A stretch of 11,203 bases of DNA from Lachnospira sp. (GCA_017626275.1 JAGAJD010000221.1:1-11203); one strand, 5' to 3'. Shown: positions 1 through 6,362, numbered from the stretch's first letter. Notes: generated by a model not told the origin, from the sequence alone. Numbers and translations are program-made.

Positions 1-90
1 CTCTTTCTTTGCATGGTACTTTTTACAGTACTCGTCCACATAAGATAAAATCTCTTCCCTTGCTTCTAATTCATTCTTATTTTCAAACAT
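1..90 (-). CDS. rfbH: RfbH-like CDP-4-keto-6-deoxyglucose 3-dehydratase, N-terminus only
   Basis: This is a partial gene: it starts at ATG 90 and runs off the left edge, so only 30 codons are visible. The peptide begins MFENKNELEAREEIL and continues with SYVDEYCKKYHAKKE. As I recall, RfbH homologues of Firmicutes open in much this way (MFEN, then an AR.EIL stretch, then Y...YH). RfbH is a PLP and iron-sulfur enzyme that removes the C3 hydroxyl of CDP-4-keto-6-deoxyglucose on the way to CDP-3,6-dideoxyhexoses. The catalytic part is outside the window, so no active-site residue can be checked. An AAAGGAAA ribosome binding site lies about 9 bases before the ATG. The identification rests on this short match and on its place 55 bases after rfbG in the order rfbF-rfbG-rfbH, which is the classical order. 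A different CDP-sugar enzyme is possible but less likely. Confidence 0.72.
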   Translation of the reverse strand, partial: MFENKNELEAREEILSYVDEYCKKYHAKKE

Positions 91-145
91 TTTTTAATTT
101 CCTTTCAATTCATATCTTCTGCCATTTCGGTTACGGTAGTTTTTA

Positions 146-1192
146 TCAGTCGAAAAATTCCGCAATCTGGCTGTCCATACATGACGGAATATCCCCGCCT
201 GCCCTGTACACCTTCGCCCACTCAACACTCCTTGCAATCGCAGTGTCAAAGTTCCATACAGGCTTCCAGCCAAATGTTGTCTTTAACTTGGAGCAGTCAA
301 GCTTTAAAAAATTAGCCTCATGAGGGCCTCCGTCATACTTATTAATCCACTTTAAGCCCTCTCCCCACTTATTACAGAAGGTATCAACAAGACTGCCTGT
401 CGTAATGCAGTCGCTGTCATCAGGACCCACATTATAAAATCCGGCATATGACTTGTCCTCATACTGCTTCTGTGCAATAAGGAGATACGCTGCAAGCGGC
501 TCAAGCACATGCTGATACGGTCTTGTCGAATGTGGATTTCTTACAATTATATCCTCTTTCTTTAATGCCGCGCGTACACAGTCAGGTACAATACGGTCAT
601 TGGCAAAATCTCCGCCGCCTATTACATTTCCGGCTCTTGCTGTGGATACCGCTACTCCCAGTTCATTAAAAAACGAATTGATATAGCTGTGTGTAACAAG
701 CTCCGAGCATGATTTACTGTTGGAATAAGGGTCGTATCCGTCTAGCGGTTCATTCTCCCTGTAACCCCATGCCCATTCCTTGTTTTCATATACCTTGTCC
801 GTAGTAACATTTAAAAATGATTTCACACATGGATTTAGGCGCACACATTCGCAGATGTTTACCGTTCCCATAACATTTGTCTCATATGTGTATACAGGGT
901 CTTTATAGGAATCCCTTACAATCGGCTGTGCTGCAAGATGAAGAACAATCTCAGGCTGTACATCTTCAAAAACCTTCTTTAAATGCTCCAAATCCCTGAT
1001 ATCACCTATAATGGAATTTATTCTGTTCTCTACATCTGCCATCTCAAAAAGATTCGGATTAGTAGGTGCAGGTAATGAATATCCCGTAACCTCCGCTCCC
1101 GCATTAACCAGTATACGGCAGAGCCACGTTCCCTTAAAACCGGTATGTCCTGTCACCAAAACTTTCTTTCCCTTATAAAAACTTAAATTCAT
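146..1192 (-). CDS. rfbG: CDP-glucose 4,6-dehydratase
   Basis: This 348-residue protein matches the usual 350-360 residue length of CDP-glucose 4,6-dehydratase, a cytoplasmic extended short-chain dehydrogenase that turns CDP-glucose into CDP-4-keto-6-deoxyglucose. Visible motifs are the Rossmann nucleotide-binding loop TGHTGFKG (residues 14-21), LHLAAQP (84-90), the dehydratase-type TTDKVYEN (130-137), the catalytic YSNSK (Y156, K160), and ARAGNVIGGGD (185-195) followed by DRIVPD. The AAQP, TTDK and GNVIGGGDFA stretches fit the CDP-glucose enzyme better than the dTDP-glucose dehydratase RmlB. The start is ATG 1192, because an AAAGGAAA ribosome binding site sits about 6 bases upstream. The open frame continues upstream to 1354, but that stretch overlaps rfbF in another frame and is not homologous to anything I recognise. 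It follows rfbF by 26 bases and precedes rfbH by 55 bases. Confidence 0.95.
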   Translation of the reverse strand: MNLSFYKGKKVLVTGHTGFKGTWLCRILVNAGAEVTGYSLPAPTNPNLFEMADVENRINSIIGDIRDLEHLKKVFEDVQPEIVLHLAAQPIVRDSYKDPVYTYETNVMGTVNICECVRLNPCVKSFLNVTTDKVYENKEWAWGYRENEPLDGYDPYSNSKSCSELVTHSYINSFFNELGVAVSTARAGNVIGGGDFANDRIVPDCVRAALKKEDIIVRNPHSTRPYQHVLEPLAAYLLIAQKQYEDKSYAGFYNVGPDDSDCITTGSLVDTFCNKWGEGLKWINKYDGGPHEANFLKLDCSKLKTTFGWKPVWNFDTAIARSVEWAKVYRAGGDIPSCMDSQIAEFFD

Positions 1193-1218
1193 CTCAGTTT
1201 CCTTTCTTCGCCAGATTT

Positions 1219-1998
1219 TTATTCTTCCCATGACTTCCACGGAGCTTTTCCTGACTGCCATAACTCCTCTAATTTTTCCATTTCCCTCTTTGTATCCATG
1301 CACTGCCAGAAGCCGTTGTAAGTATATGCCTTTAACTCGCCAAGCTCGGCGCATTTTACAAGCGGTGCTTTTTCAAATACAGTTGAGTCACCCTCGATAA
1401 AATCAAAAATCTTCGGCTCAAGCACCATATATCCCGCATTAATTCTGCTTCCGTCTGAATCCCGTTTTTCTCTGAACGCACGAATCGTATTATTCTCATC
1501 AATATCAAGAACTCCGAAACGCTGTCCGACACTTACAGATGTCATGGTTGCAATCTTCCCGTGTGACTTATGAAACTCTACAAGGTCATTTATATTGACA
1601 TCGCACACACCGTCACCGTAGGTCAGCATAAATGTCTCGTCTCCGACATACGGCTGGATACGCTTTACACGTCCTCCTGTCATTGTATTAAGTCCCGTAT
1701 CCACAAGCGTTACCTTCCACGGCTCTGAGAAATTGTTGTGAACCGTCATCTTGCCGCCGTTTGCGAAATCAAAAGTAACATCTGAATTGTGAAGAGCATA
1801 ATCAGCGAACCATTCCTTAATCACATACTGCTTATATCCGCAGCATATAATAAAATCATTATATCCATAGTGTGAATATTCCTTCATAATATGCCAAAGA
1901 ATAGGCTTGCCCCCAATCTCTATCATTGGCTTCGGCTTTAAATGGCTTTCCTCACTGATTCTTGTTCCAAATCCACCTGCAAGTAATACTACTTTCAT
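1219..1998 (-). CDS. rfbF: Glucose-1-phosphate cytidylyltransferase
   Basis: This 259-residue sugar nucleotidyltransferase makes CDP-glucose from CTP and glucose-1-phosphate, the first committed step to CDP-dideoxyhexoses. The N-terminal nucleotide loop LAGGFGTR (residues 6-13) is followed by SEES and KPKPMIEIGGKP (21-32), which holds the catalytic lysine region. The metal-binding YGDGVCD (127-133), FREK (175-178) and GFWQCMDT (229-236) are all typical of RfbF and set it apart from RmlA. The frame offers tandem ATGs at 2001 and 1998. The GGAGG site at 2004-2008 is only 2 bases from the first but 5 from the second, so 1998 is preferred and gives the family-typical MKVVLLAGG start. It is the first gene of the rfbFGH module, after an AT-rich 108-base gap. 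Length and motifs look complete. Confidence 0.96.
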   Translation of the reverse strand: MKVVLLAGGFGTRISEESHLKPKPMIEIGGKPILWHIMKEYSHYGYNDFIICCGYKQYVIKEWFADYALHNSDVTFDFANGGKMTVHNNFSEPWKVTLVDTGLNTMTGGRVKRIQPYVGDETFMLTYGDGVCDVNINDLVEFHKSHGKIATMTSVSVGQRFGVLDIDENNTIRAFREKRDSDGSRINAGYMVLEPKIFDFIEGDSTVFEKAPLVKCAELGELKAYTYNGFWQCMDTKREMEKLEELWQSGKAPWKSWEE

Positions 1999-2022
1999 CA
2001 TAACCTCCGTATACTCAAATAA

Positions 2023-2052
2023 ATTATATTGATTTTAATATATTTATGTCTG
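2023..2052 (-). promoter_or_regulatory. Candidate sigma-A-type promoter for rfbFGH
   Basis: On the minus strand a perfect TATAAT -10 box (2023-2028) lies 18 bases after CAGACA (2047-2052), which matches 4 of 6 positions of TTGACA. The predicted start of transcription is near 2016, leaving a leader of about 18 bases that carries the GGAGG site. The -35 box is weak, and in a stretch this AT-rich a TATAAT can arise by chance, so the call is tentative. Confidence 0.38.
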
Positions 2053-2074
2053 CACAATTACCCACTTTAAAATC

Positions 2075-2092
2075 ATATATTGGTAAATATAT
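2075..2092. repeat. Perfect 7-bp inverted repeat with 4-base loop
   Basis: ATATATT (2075-2081) and AATATAT (2086-2092) are exact reverse complements around the loop GGTA. The stem contains only A-T pairs, so it would be a poor intrinsic terminator. It could be an operator-like site upstream of the candidate rfbF promoter, or chance symmetry in AT-rich DNA. Confidence 0.4.
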
Positions 2093-2106
2093 CACACATT
2101 CAACAT

Positions 2107-3285
2107 TTATGCAATTAATCCCATAAATTCCGCATACTTTTTTGCTATAATCGAATAATCATATTGCTTTGCCGTTCTGTATGCTTCCGCCTGCATGCTG
2201 TTATATATGCAGTCATCTTTAAAGACAAGATTTATCCTGTCTGCCAGCCCTTTAGAATCTTTTTCCGGTACAAGATAACCGTTCACTCCGTCCTTTACCA
2301 GATCAACTATTCCGCCGGAACGGCTCGCCACAATCGGAAGCCCCGAAGCAAACGCTTCAAGCATTACAAGACCAAAGCCCTCTTTATCGCCGTCCTTAGC
2401 CGTAACGCTTGGCATCACAAAAATATCGGCTGACGCATATATCTCTTTTAATTCCTCATGCGTCTTAGCCCCGATAAATACTATTTCCTTTCCCGTTTCC
2501 CTGCAAAGTCCTTCAGCCTGCGCCGTAAGCTCATTTCTTAAAGGCCCGTCCCCCGCAATTACAAGCATTGCATTATCAACATAGCGCATCGCCTCAATAG
2601 CGTAACAGACACCTTTTTTTTCTGCCAGTCTTCCGACAAAAAGAATAACCTTCCTGCCGTTCTGGTTAAAATAATTTTCCTTTCTGAACTCTCTTCCAAA
2701 AATCTTAGTATCACAGCCCATAGGTATGACTGCCTGATTGGAATTTTCATAAATTTTGTTTAAAACCTGCATTAAAGGTTCTGAAACAGCAGTTACCCCG
2801 TATGCATTTTTTAAGCACTTTTTCTTGAGCTTTTTTAAAAGTCCTTTATTTAACGATGTGACATCACCGCCATGACCTGTAACAATATACGGCTTTTTAA
2901 TAAAGGACTGTACTATTCCCTGCGGTATCAGCCAGTTTGCCTGCACAATATCATAATCATCCCGCATTTTTCTGAGATTACGGTATAAAGCAATAAAAAG
3001 CCAGGGAACCAGCAGCGCCCTGACTTTCTTCTCTCTTATTCGCGGTACAATCGCGCCAGGATAACATAATGTCTCTAAAGAATGTATTGGAAAATAGTGG
3101 TATCTGATTACGGATACACCATCAAGCAGCTCCCGGTCAGCAGCACCGGGCGCTGCAGGAACAAGCACTGTCACTTCGGCATACTCGTTCAAATATCTCG
3201 CTAAATCCAATATAAACCTCGGCTCTGTATCTCCTTTATATCTCGGAAACGTAGAGCCTGTAATCAGCAGTCTTTTTTTCATCAT
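2107..3285 (-). CDS. Glycosyltransferase family 4 (GT-B fold)
   Basis: This 392-residue cytoplasmic or membrane-associated glycosyltransferase should transfer a sugar from a nucleotide-sugar to a lipid-linked glycan with retention of configuration. The N-terminal acceptor half starts RLLITGSTFPRYKGD and contains VTGHGGDVTSLNKG (135-148) and VTAVSEPL (164-171). The C-terminal donor half has ILFVGRLAEKKG (214-225), IAGDGPL (243-249) and a complete EX7E motif, E302 to E310, in EGFGLVMLE, followed by ASGLPIVASRSGG (313-325) and the DGVNGYLV nucleotide pocket. Donor and acceptor cannot be told from sequence. The start is uncertain between tandem ATGs at 3285 and 3282. The only SD-like element is a weak CAGGG, 6 bases from the first. 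It follows the GT2 gene by 19 bases and is likely co-transcribed with it. Confidence 0.92.
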   Translation of the reverse strand: MMKKRLLITGSTFPRYKGDTEPRFILDLARYLNEYAEVTVLVPAAPGAADRELLDGVSVIRYHYFPIHSLETLCYPGAIVPRIREKKVRALLVPWLFIALYRNLRKMRDDYDIVQANWLIPQGIVQSFIKKPYIVTGHGGDVTSLNKGLLKKLKKKCLKNAYGVTAVSEPLMQVLNKIYENSNQAVIPMGCDTKIFGREFRKENYFNQNGRKVILFVGRLAEKKGVCYAIEAMRYVDNAMLVIAGDGPLRNELTAQAEGLCRETGKEIVFIGAKTHEELKEIYASADIFVMPSVTAKDGDKEGFGLVMLEAFASGLPIVASRSGGIVDLVKDGVNGYLVPEKDSKGLADRINLVFKDDCIYNSMQAEAYRTAKQYDYSIIAKKYAEFMGLIA

Positions 3286-3304
3286 TACATACCCTGAATT
3301 ATTA

Positions 3305-4321
3305 TTAACTCTTATCTTTATTTTTTGTCAAATCTGATATATCAGAAACCTCATCGTAACAAGCCTCGTCTTTTCCGCTAACTCTGTCATAATCCATTTT
3401 GCGGACATGATATTGAACGTCCTGCAGTATCTTTCTGTTAGCCGAAATCACATCTCCCAAAAGTCCGACAACGATAGTCTGAAAGCCGACAATCAGAAGT
3501 GTACTTGCAAGAATCAGCGATTGAAGATGTCCTGCACCATTTCCTGCACAGAAAAATACGAAGTATCTTATAAAAAACCCAATTCCTGCCAATGCAAGAA
3601 TACTTCCAATCATAAAGAAAAAATATAACGGCCTGTACATCAAATATGTCCTGATAATTGTGAGCATTGATTTCTTAATATATCCCCACATGCTATGGAA
3701 CAGTCGTGACTCACGCAGTTCAGGATTAGTCCTTATAGGAACTGACATTACCGCCATTTTTTCACGGCCTGACTGCACAATAGTCTCCAAAGTATATGTG
3801 TAATCATTAATTACGTTAATACGCATGGCTGCGTCTCTTGAATACGCACGAAATCCGCTCGGTGCGTCAGGAACTGTTGTCTTGCTTGCCTTACGCACAA
3901 CCCAGCTTCCGAAATGCTGAAGCTTCTTCTTCAAAGGCGAAAAATGCTCTGTCGAGTCAATCGGTCTTTCTCCTATGACAATATGTGCTTTCTTATCAAG
4001 AATCGGTCTTACCAGTGCTTCAATATCATCGCCGCAGTACTGGTTGTCCGCATCAGTATTAACGATAATATCGGCGCCATTCTTTAAACATGCGTCAAGT
4101 CCTGCCATAAAGCCCTTTGCCAGACCTTTATTGCGGCGGAAACGCACAACATAATGTACGCCCCATTTCTTTGCCACCTCTGCCGTATTATCTGTACTCC
4201 CATCATCTATAATGAGATATTCTATTTCATCAATTCCATCAATATGCTTTGGCAAATCGTTCAGCGTAACCTCTAACGTCTCTGCCTCATTATAACATGG
4301 TATCTGTATAATCAGCTTCAT
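3305..4321 (-). CDS. GT2 glycosyltransferase with two C-terminal membrane helices (DPM/DPG-synthase-like)
   Basis: This 338-residue protein resembles synthases that charge undecaprenyl or dolichyl phosphate with a sugar on the cytoplasmic face of the membrane. The GT-A domain begins IPCYNEAETLE (residues 7-17), then DDGSTDNTAEVA (39-50), the metal-binding NTDADNQY with DXD at D90-D92, and DAPSGFRAYSRDAA (152-165), a hallmark of the DPM-like branch. Two membrane helices follow at about 231-255 and 266-290. A charged, mostly acidic tail of about 45 residues ends the protein. The start ATG 4321 has GAGGA 8 bases upstream. It lies 76 bases after the sigma-like gene, behind its own predicted promoter, and precedes the GT4 gene. 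The sugar is unknown. A partner GT-C enzyme or flippase that would use the lipid-linked sugar is not in the window. Confidence 0.92.
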   Translation of the reverse strand: MKLIIQIPCYNEAETLEVTLNDLPKHIDGIDEIEYLIIDDGSTDNTAEVAKKWGVHYVVRFRRNKGLAKGFMAGLDACLKNGADIIVNTDADNQYCGDDIEALVRPILDKKAHIVIGERPIDSTEHFSPLKKKLQHFGSWVVRKASKTTVPDAPSGFRAYSRDAAMRINVINDYTYTLETIVQSGREKMAVMSVPIRTNPELRESRLFHSMWGYIKKSMLTIIRTYLMYRPLYFFFMIGSILALAGIGFFIRYFVFFCAGNGAGHLQSLILASTLLIVGFQTIVVGLLGDVISANRKILQDVQYHVRKMDYDRVSGKDEACYDEVSDISDLTKNKDKS

Positions 4322-4362
4322 ATATGAATCCTCATTCCTACACTGTATAACACAATCAGTTA

Positions 4363-4391
4363 ATGATACATTAAAATGTCTCCGATTTCAA
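4363..4391 (-). promoter_or_regulatory. Predicted sigma-A-type promoter between the sigma-like gene and the GT2 gene
   Basis: On the minus strand TTGAAA (4386-4391, 5 of 6 matches to TTGACA) is followed after exactly 17 bases by TATCAT (4363-4368, 5 of 6 matches to TATAAT). The predicted transcription start is near 4356, giving a leader of about 35 bases before the GT2 start at 4321. The 76-base gap has room for little else. The -35 box lies 7 bases after the stop codon of the upstream gene. Sequence match and spacing are good, but it has not been tested. Confidence 0.55.
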
Positions 4392-4397
4392 TAGCAT

Positions 4398-5171
4398 TTA
4401 TCTTAAAAATATAAAATAAACAAGCAAAACAACTGCCGACATTGCAATATCTATTCCCAATCTCACGTTTCTTGTAAGACTTGGAAACAGATAATCTATA
4501 AGTCCTTTTTCCTCTTCTTCATCTTCACACTCAATAAGCTTCTTTTCAGCTTTTCTTCTTTTATGCTCTTTTTCTTCAGATACATCTTCCGCGTTATATG
4601 CACCTATTTCAATTATAGTCTTTTTAAGAGCCGCAATTTCATTTTTAACAACCGCTTCGTCAAGCTTTAACATTTTACATATTTCGCTCACCGTACATTT
4701 TTCATACGCAAATAAAATCATCATAAGCATTTGCGGCTGTCCCAGATTCTGAAATGCCTCTTTCTTACGTTTAAATGCACGCACACTCACAAAGGAATCT
4801 GCATATGTGTCTGCCACTGCTTCAAACTCTGTATCATCTGCAATTACCGTATAAGGATAGTCCTGCATATTTTCCTGTTCCGAATATACTTCTCCCTTTT
4901 TAGACATTGCCTGATACATTTTAATAACCGCATAAACCTGTACATTCTTATGAACATCTAATATTTTTCTGTCCTTAAGACTCTCTATATATTTAGCAAG
5001 AACTGCATTTACAACCTTGCGTGTCTTATCATCTTCTTTATATACCGCTCTTACAAGAGTATATACCTCGTCAAAAAGAAGCTCTGCAATCTCCTTCTCT
5101 TCGCCCTGTATTCCCATCTGAACTCTCTCAATCATATGCTGCAAATGCAGCTCCGTTCTCTCACTATGCAT
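4398..5171 (-). CDS. Sigma-70/ECF-like protein with C-terminal transmembrane anchor
   Basis: I cannot name this 257-residue protein, but its layout is telling. Residues about 26-92 resemble an ECF sigma region 2, with helices around LLFDEVYTLVRAVYKEDD and VVNAVLAKYIESL. Residues about 134-190 resemble region 4: RKKEAFQNLGQPQMLMM, then a helix-turn-helix-like TVSEICKMLKLDEAVVKNEI and ALKKTI. A highly charged linker (about 198-222) follows, then one hydrophobic helix at about 237-256 that ends the protein, so the N-terminal domains should face the cytoplasm. It may be a membrane-held transcription regulator, a degenerate sigma factor, or a protein reusing this fold. It starts 8 bases after the preceding GT2 gene, whose TAG stop overlaps the weak TTAGG ribosome binding site, so translation is probably coupled. 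The domain reading is by eye and weak in region 2. Confidence 0.6.
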   Translation of the reverse strand: MHSERTELHLQHMIERVQMGIQGEEKEIAELLFDEVYTLVRAVYKEDDKTRKVVNAVLAKYIESLKDRKILDVHKNVQVYAVIKMYQAMSKKGEVYSEQENMQDYPYTVIADDTEFEAVADTYADSFVSVRAFKRKKEAFQNLGQPQMLMMILFAYEKCTVSEICKMLKLDEAVVKNEIAALKKTIIEIGAYNAEDVSEEKEHKRRKAEKKLIECEDEEEEKGLIDYLFPSLTRNVRLGIDIAMSAVVLLVYFIFLR

Positions 5172-5179
5172 TTTTTTAC

Positions 5180-6073
5180 CTAATCTTTCTGTTTTATAAA
5201 TCTCGCTGAATCCTTAACTGCTCTTTTATATATATCCATCTCATTTTTCCAGTCCTGATTATGGAATTTTAAAATGTTAAATATTCTGTTTCGGATTCCG
5301 CTGTTAATTACAAGCCATATTCTCAAAACAATATAATCCGCCAAATTCCCATGTTTTCTTACCATGTGTATTCTGTTCCGGATTCCGTAATAATCTTTCC
5401 ACGTATAACGTCTCGGCCACTCTGCCGCCCCGACCAAAACCTTATGGTTAAGCCTTGCCTTTGGCACTACCATGATATTTGAAAGTTTACGGATACGGAT
5501 ACAATACTCTGTATCATCATACCATATAAAATATTTTTTTTCGGGAAGCCCCACAAGCTCAATCACTTTATCCCTAATCATTAAACCACAAAAAGAAGCA
5601 GTATCGCAATAAAATATATCTTTCTCATACTGCGCTGCCTCTATCTTTTTCATTCTGTATCCCGGTCTTTTAAGAATCTGCCTGTGTTCAGTAACTATCC
5701 TTCCATCGGTAAGAACACTTCCCGCAAATGCCATAATCTGCGGAAACTCCTGTGCCTTACCAATCAAAAGCTCCGCAAAATCAGGTGAAAGCATAGCATC
5801 ATCATCTATAATGATATGCATGTCATCTCCGAGCAAATGTGCCGTCTGCATACCTTTATAAAATCCGCCTGCCCCGCCTGTATTTTCCTCCATATGTTCC
5901 ACAATAACCCTTGCATCTCCAACTGAATCGAGATACGCTTTTGTTGCATCGGTGCTTGCATTATTCACCACAATAATATGATTCGCAGGAACTGTCTGAT
6001 TCAAGGCACATGAAATGCACTCCTTTAGCAAATCACAGCGGTTATATGTTACAATAATAATTGAATAATTCAT
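5180..6073 (-). CDS. GT2 glycosyltransferase, GlfT2/rhamnosyltransferase-like
   Basis: This 297-residue GT-A enzyme has the set of motifs seen in galactofuranosyltransferase GlfT2 and related rhamnosyltransferases. These are SIIIVTYNRCDLL (4-16), VVNNASTD (35-42), NTGGAGGFYKGM (64-75), the metal-binding triad D90-D91-D92 (IIIDDDAML), the catalytic-base region WYDDTEYCIR (184-193, with D186, D187 and E189), and H210 in ARLNHKV, matching the third metal ligand of GlfT2. It lacks the N-terminal and C-terminal extension domains of mycobacterial GlfT2, so it is closer to the shorter bacterial enzymes. The expected role is sugar transfer to a lipid-linked surface glycan. Whether the donor is UDP-Galf, dTDP-rhamnose or another sugar cannot be decided. 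The start ATG 6073 lies 6 bases after the stop of the coiled-coil gene and has no good ribosome binding site, which points to translational coupling. Confidence 0.9.
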   Translation of the reverse strand: MNYSIIIVTYNRCDLLKECISCALNQTVPANHIIVVNNASTDATKAYLDSVGDARVIVEHMEENTGGAGGFYKGMQTAHLLGDDMHIIIDDDAMLSPDFAELLIGKAQEFPQIMAFAGSVLTDGRIVTEHRQILKRPGYRMKKIEAAQYEKDIFYCDTASFCGLMIRDKVIELVGLPEKKYFIWYDDTEYCIRIRKLSNIMVVPKARLNHKVLVGAAEWPRRYTWKDYYGIRNRIHMVRKHGNLADYIVLRIWLVINSGIRNRIFNILKFHNQDWKNEMDIYKRAVKDSARFIKQKD

Positions 6074-6079
6074 TTTCGA

Positions 6080-6277
6080 CTAGCCAAGCTTCTTTCTTAA
6101 CTTCTGAATCTGTTCTTCCGCTTCCTCTATCTTTTTCATCTCATAGACAAAACGTTTCTTGTCTTTGGCTCTCTTAGCCTCCTCAACGTTACAGCGGTGA
6201 TGATACTGTCTCATTAATAAATCGTCAATTTCATCTCCAATCTGTTCCCTTTTCTTTCGAGTCATAAATAATGCCAT
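6080..6277 (-). CDS. Small basic coiled-coil protein, unknown function
   Basis: I do not recognise this 65-residue protein. It is rich in lysine, arginine and glutamate, has no membrane segment or signal peptide, and from about residue 30 shows alternating charged and hydrophobic positions (EEAKRAKDKKRF, then MKKIEEAEEQIQKLRKKL) consistent with a long helix or coiled coil. The start ATG 6277 is set by an AGGGGG ribosome binding site 5 bases upstream. An internal ATG at 6265 would give MTRKKREQ and lacks such a site. It is the first gene after the promoter at 6324-6351 and ends 6 bases before the GT2 gene. It may be a small partner or scaffold of the glycosyltransferase, but this is only inferred from position. 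The strong ribosome binding site and tight spacing support it as a real gene despite its size. Confidence 0.75.
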   Translation of the reverse strand: MALFMTRKKREQIGDEIDDLLMRQYHHRCNVEEAKRAKDKKRFVYEMKKIEEAEEQIQKLRKKLG

Positions 6278-6323
6278 TTTTTCCCCCTGGTATCTATGCT
6301 TGTGTATATTTTACATTTAGTAT

Positions 6324-6351
6324 ATTCTAACACAGAAGCTTAAAAAGTCAA
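6324..6351 (-). promoter_or_regulatory. Predicted promoter with extended -10 for the coiled-coil/GT2/sigma-like operon
   Basis: On the minus strand TTGACT (6346-6351, 5 of 6 matches) is followed after 16 bases by TAGAAT (6324-6329, 5 of 6 matches). The three bases before the -10 box are TGT, so it has the TGn extended -10 motif common in Gram-positive promoters. The predicted transcription start is near 6317, about 40 bases upstream of the ATG at 6277. It lies in the 85-base gap after the last ABC-cluster gene. No convincing intrinsic terminator is visible in the gap, so read-through from the ABC cluster remains possible. Confidence 0.6.
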
Positions 6352-6362
6352 CCTGTCTTAAA

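Larger units (their letters stand above)
2002..2106 (-). other. AT-rich intergenic spacer before rfbF
   Basis: This is one of the longer gene-free stretches in the window and is markedly AT-rich. Read on the minus strand it holds a small inverted repeat (2075-2092), then a candidate promoter (2023-2052), then the GGAGG ribosome binding site of rfbF. It separates the two glycosyltransferase genes from the CDP-sugar module, so it probably marks a transcript or cassette boundary. I see no GC-rich terminator and no open reading frame of note in it. Confidence 0.6.

Noticed and set aside
1193..1354. N-terminal extension of rfbG by 54 codons
   Set aside because: It overlaps rfbF in another frame, has no family resemblance, and a good ribosome binding site precedes the internal ATG at 1192.
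2164..2433. 89-codon plus-strand frame opposite the GT4 gene
   Set aside because: Antisense shadow of a gene with intact GT4 motifs; no domain or ribosome binding site supports it. The other plus-strand frames (for example 9-323, 4731-4961, 7180-7437) were dropped for the same reason.
6330..6362. Possible intrinsic terminator after the ABC cluster
   Set aside because: Only a short imperfect ACAG/CTGT pairing and a CTTTTTAAG palindrome are present, without a GC-rich stem followed by a T-run.
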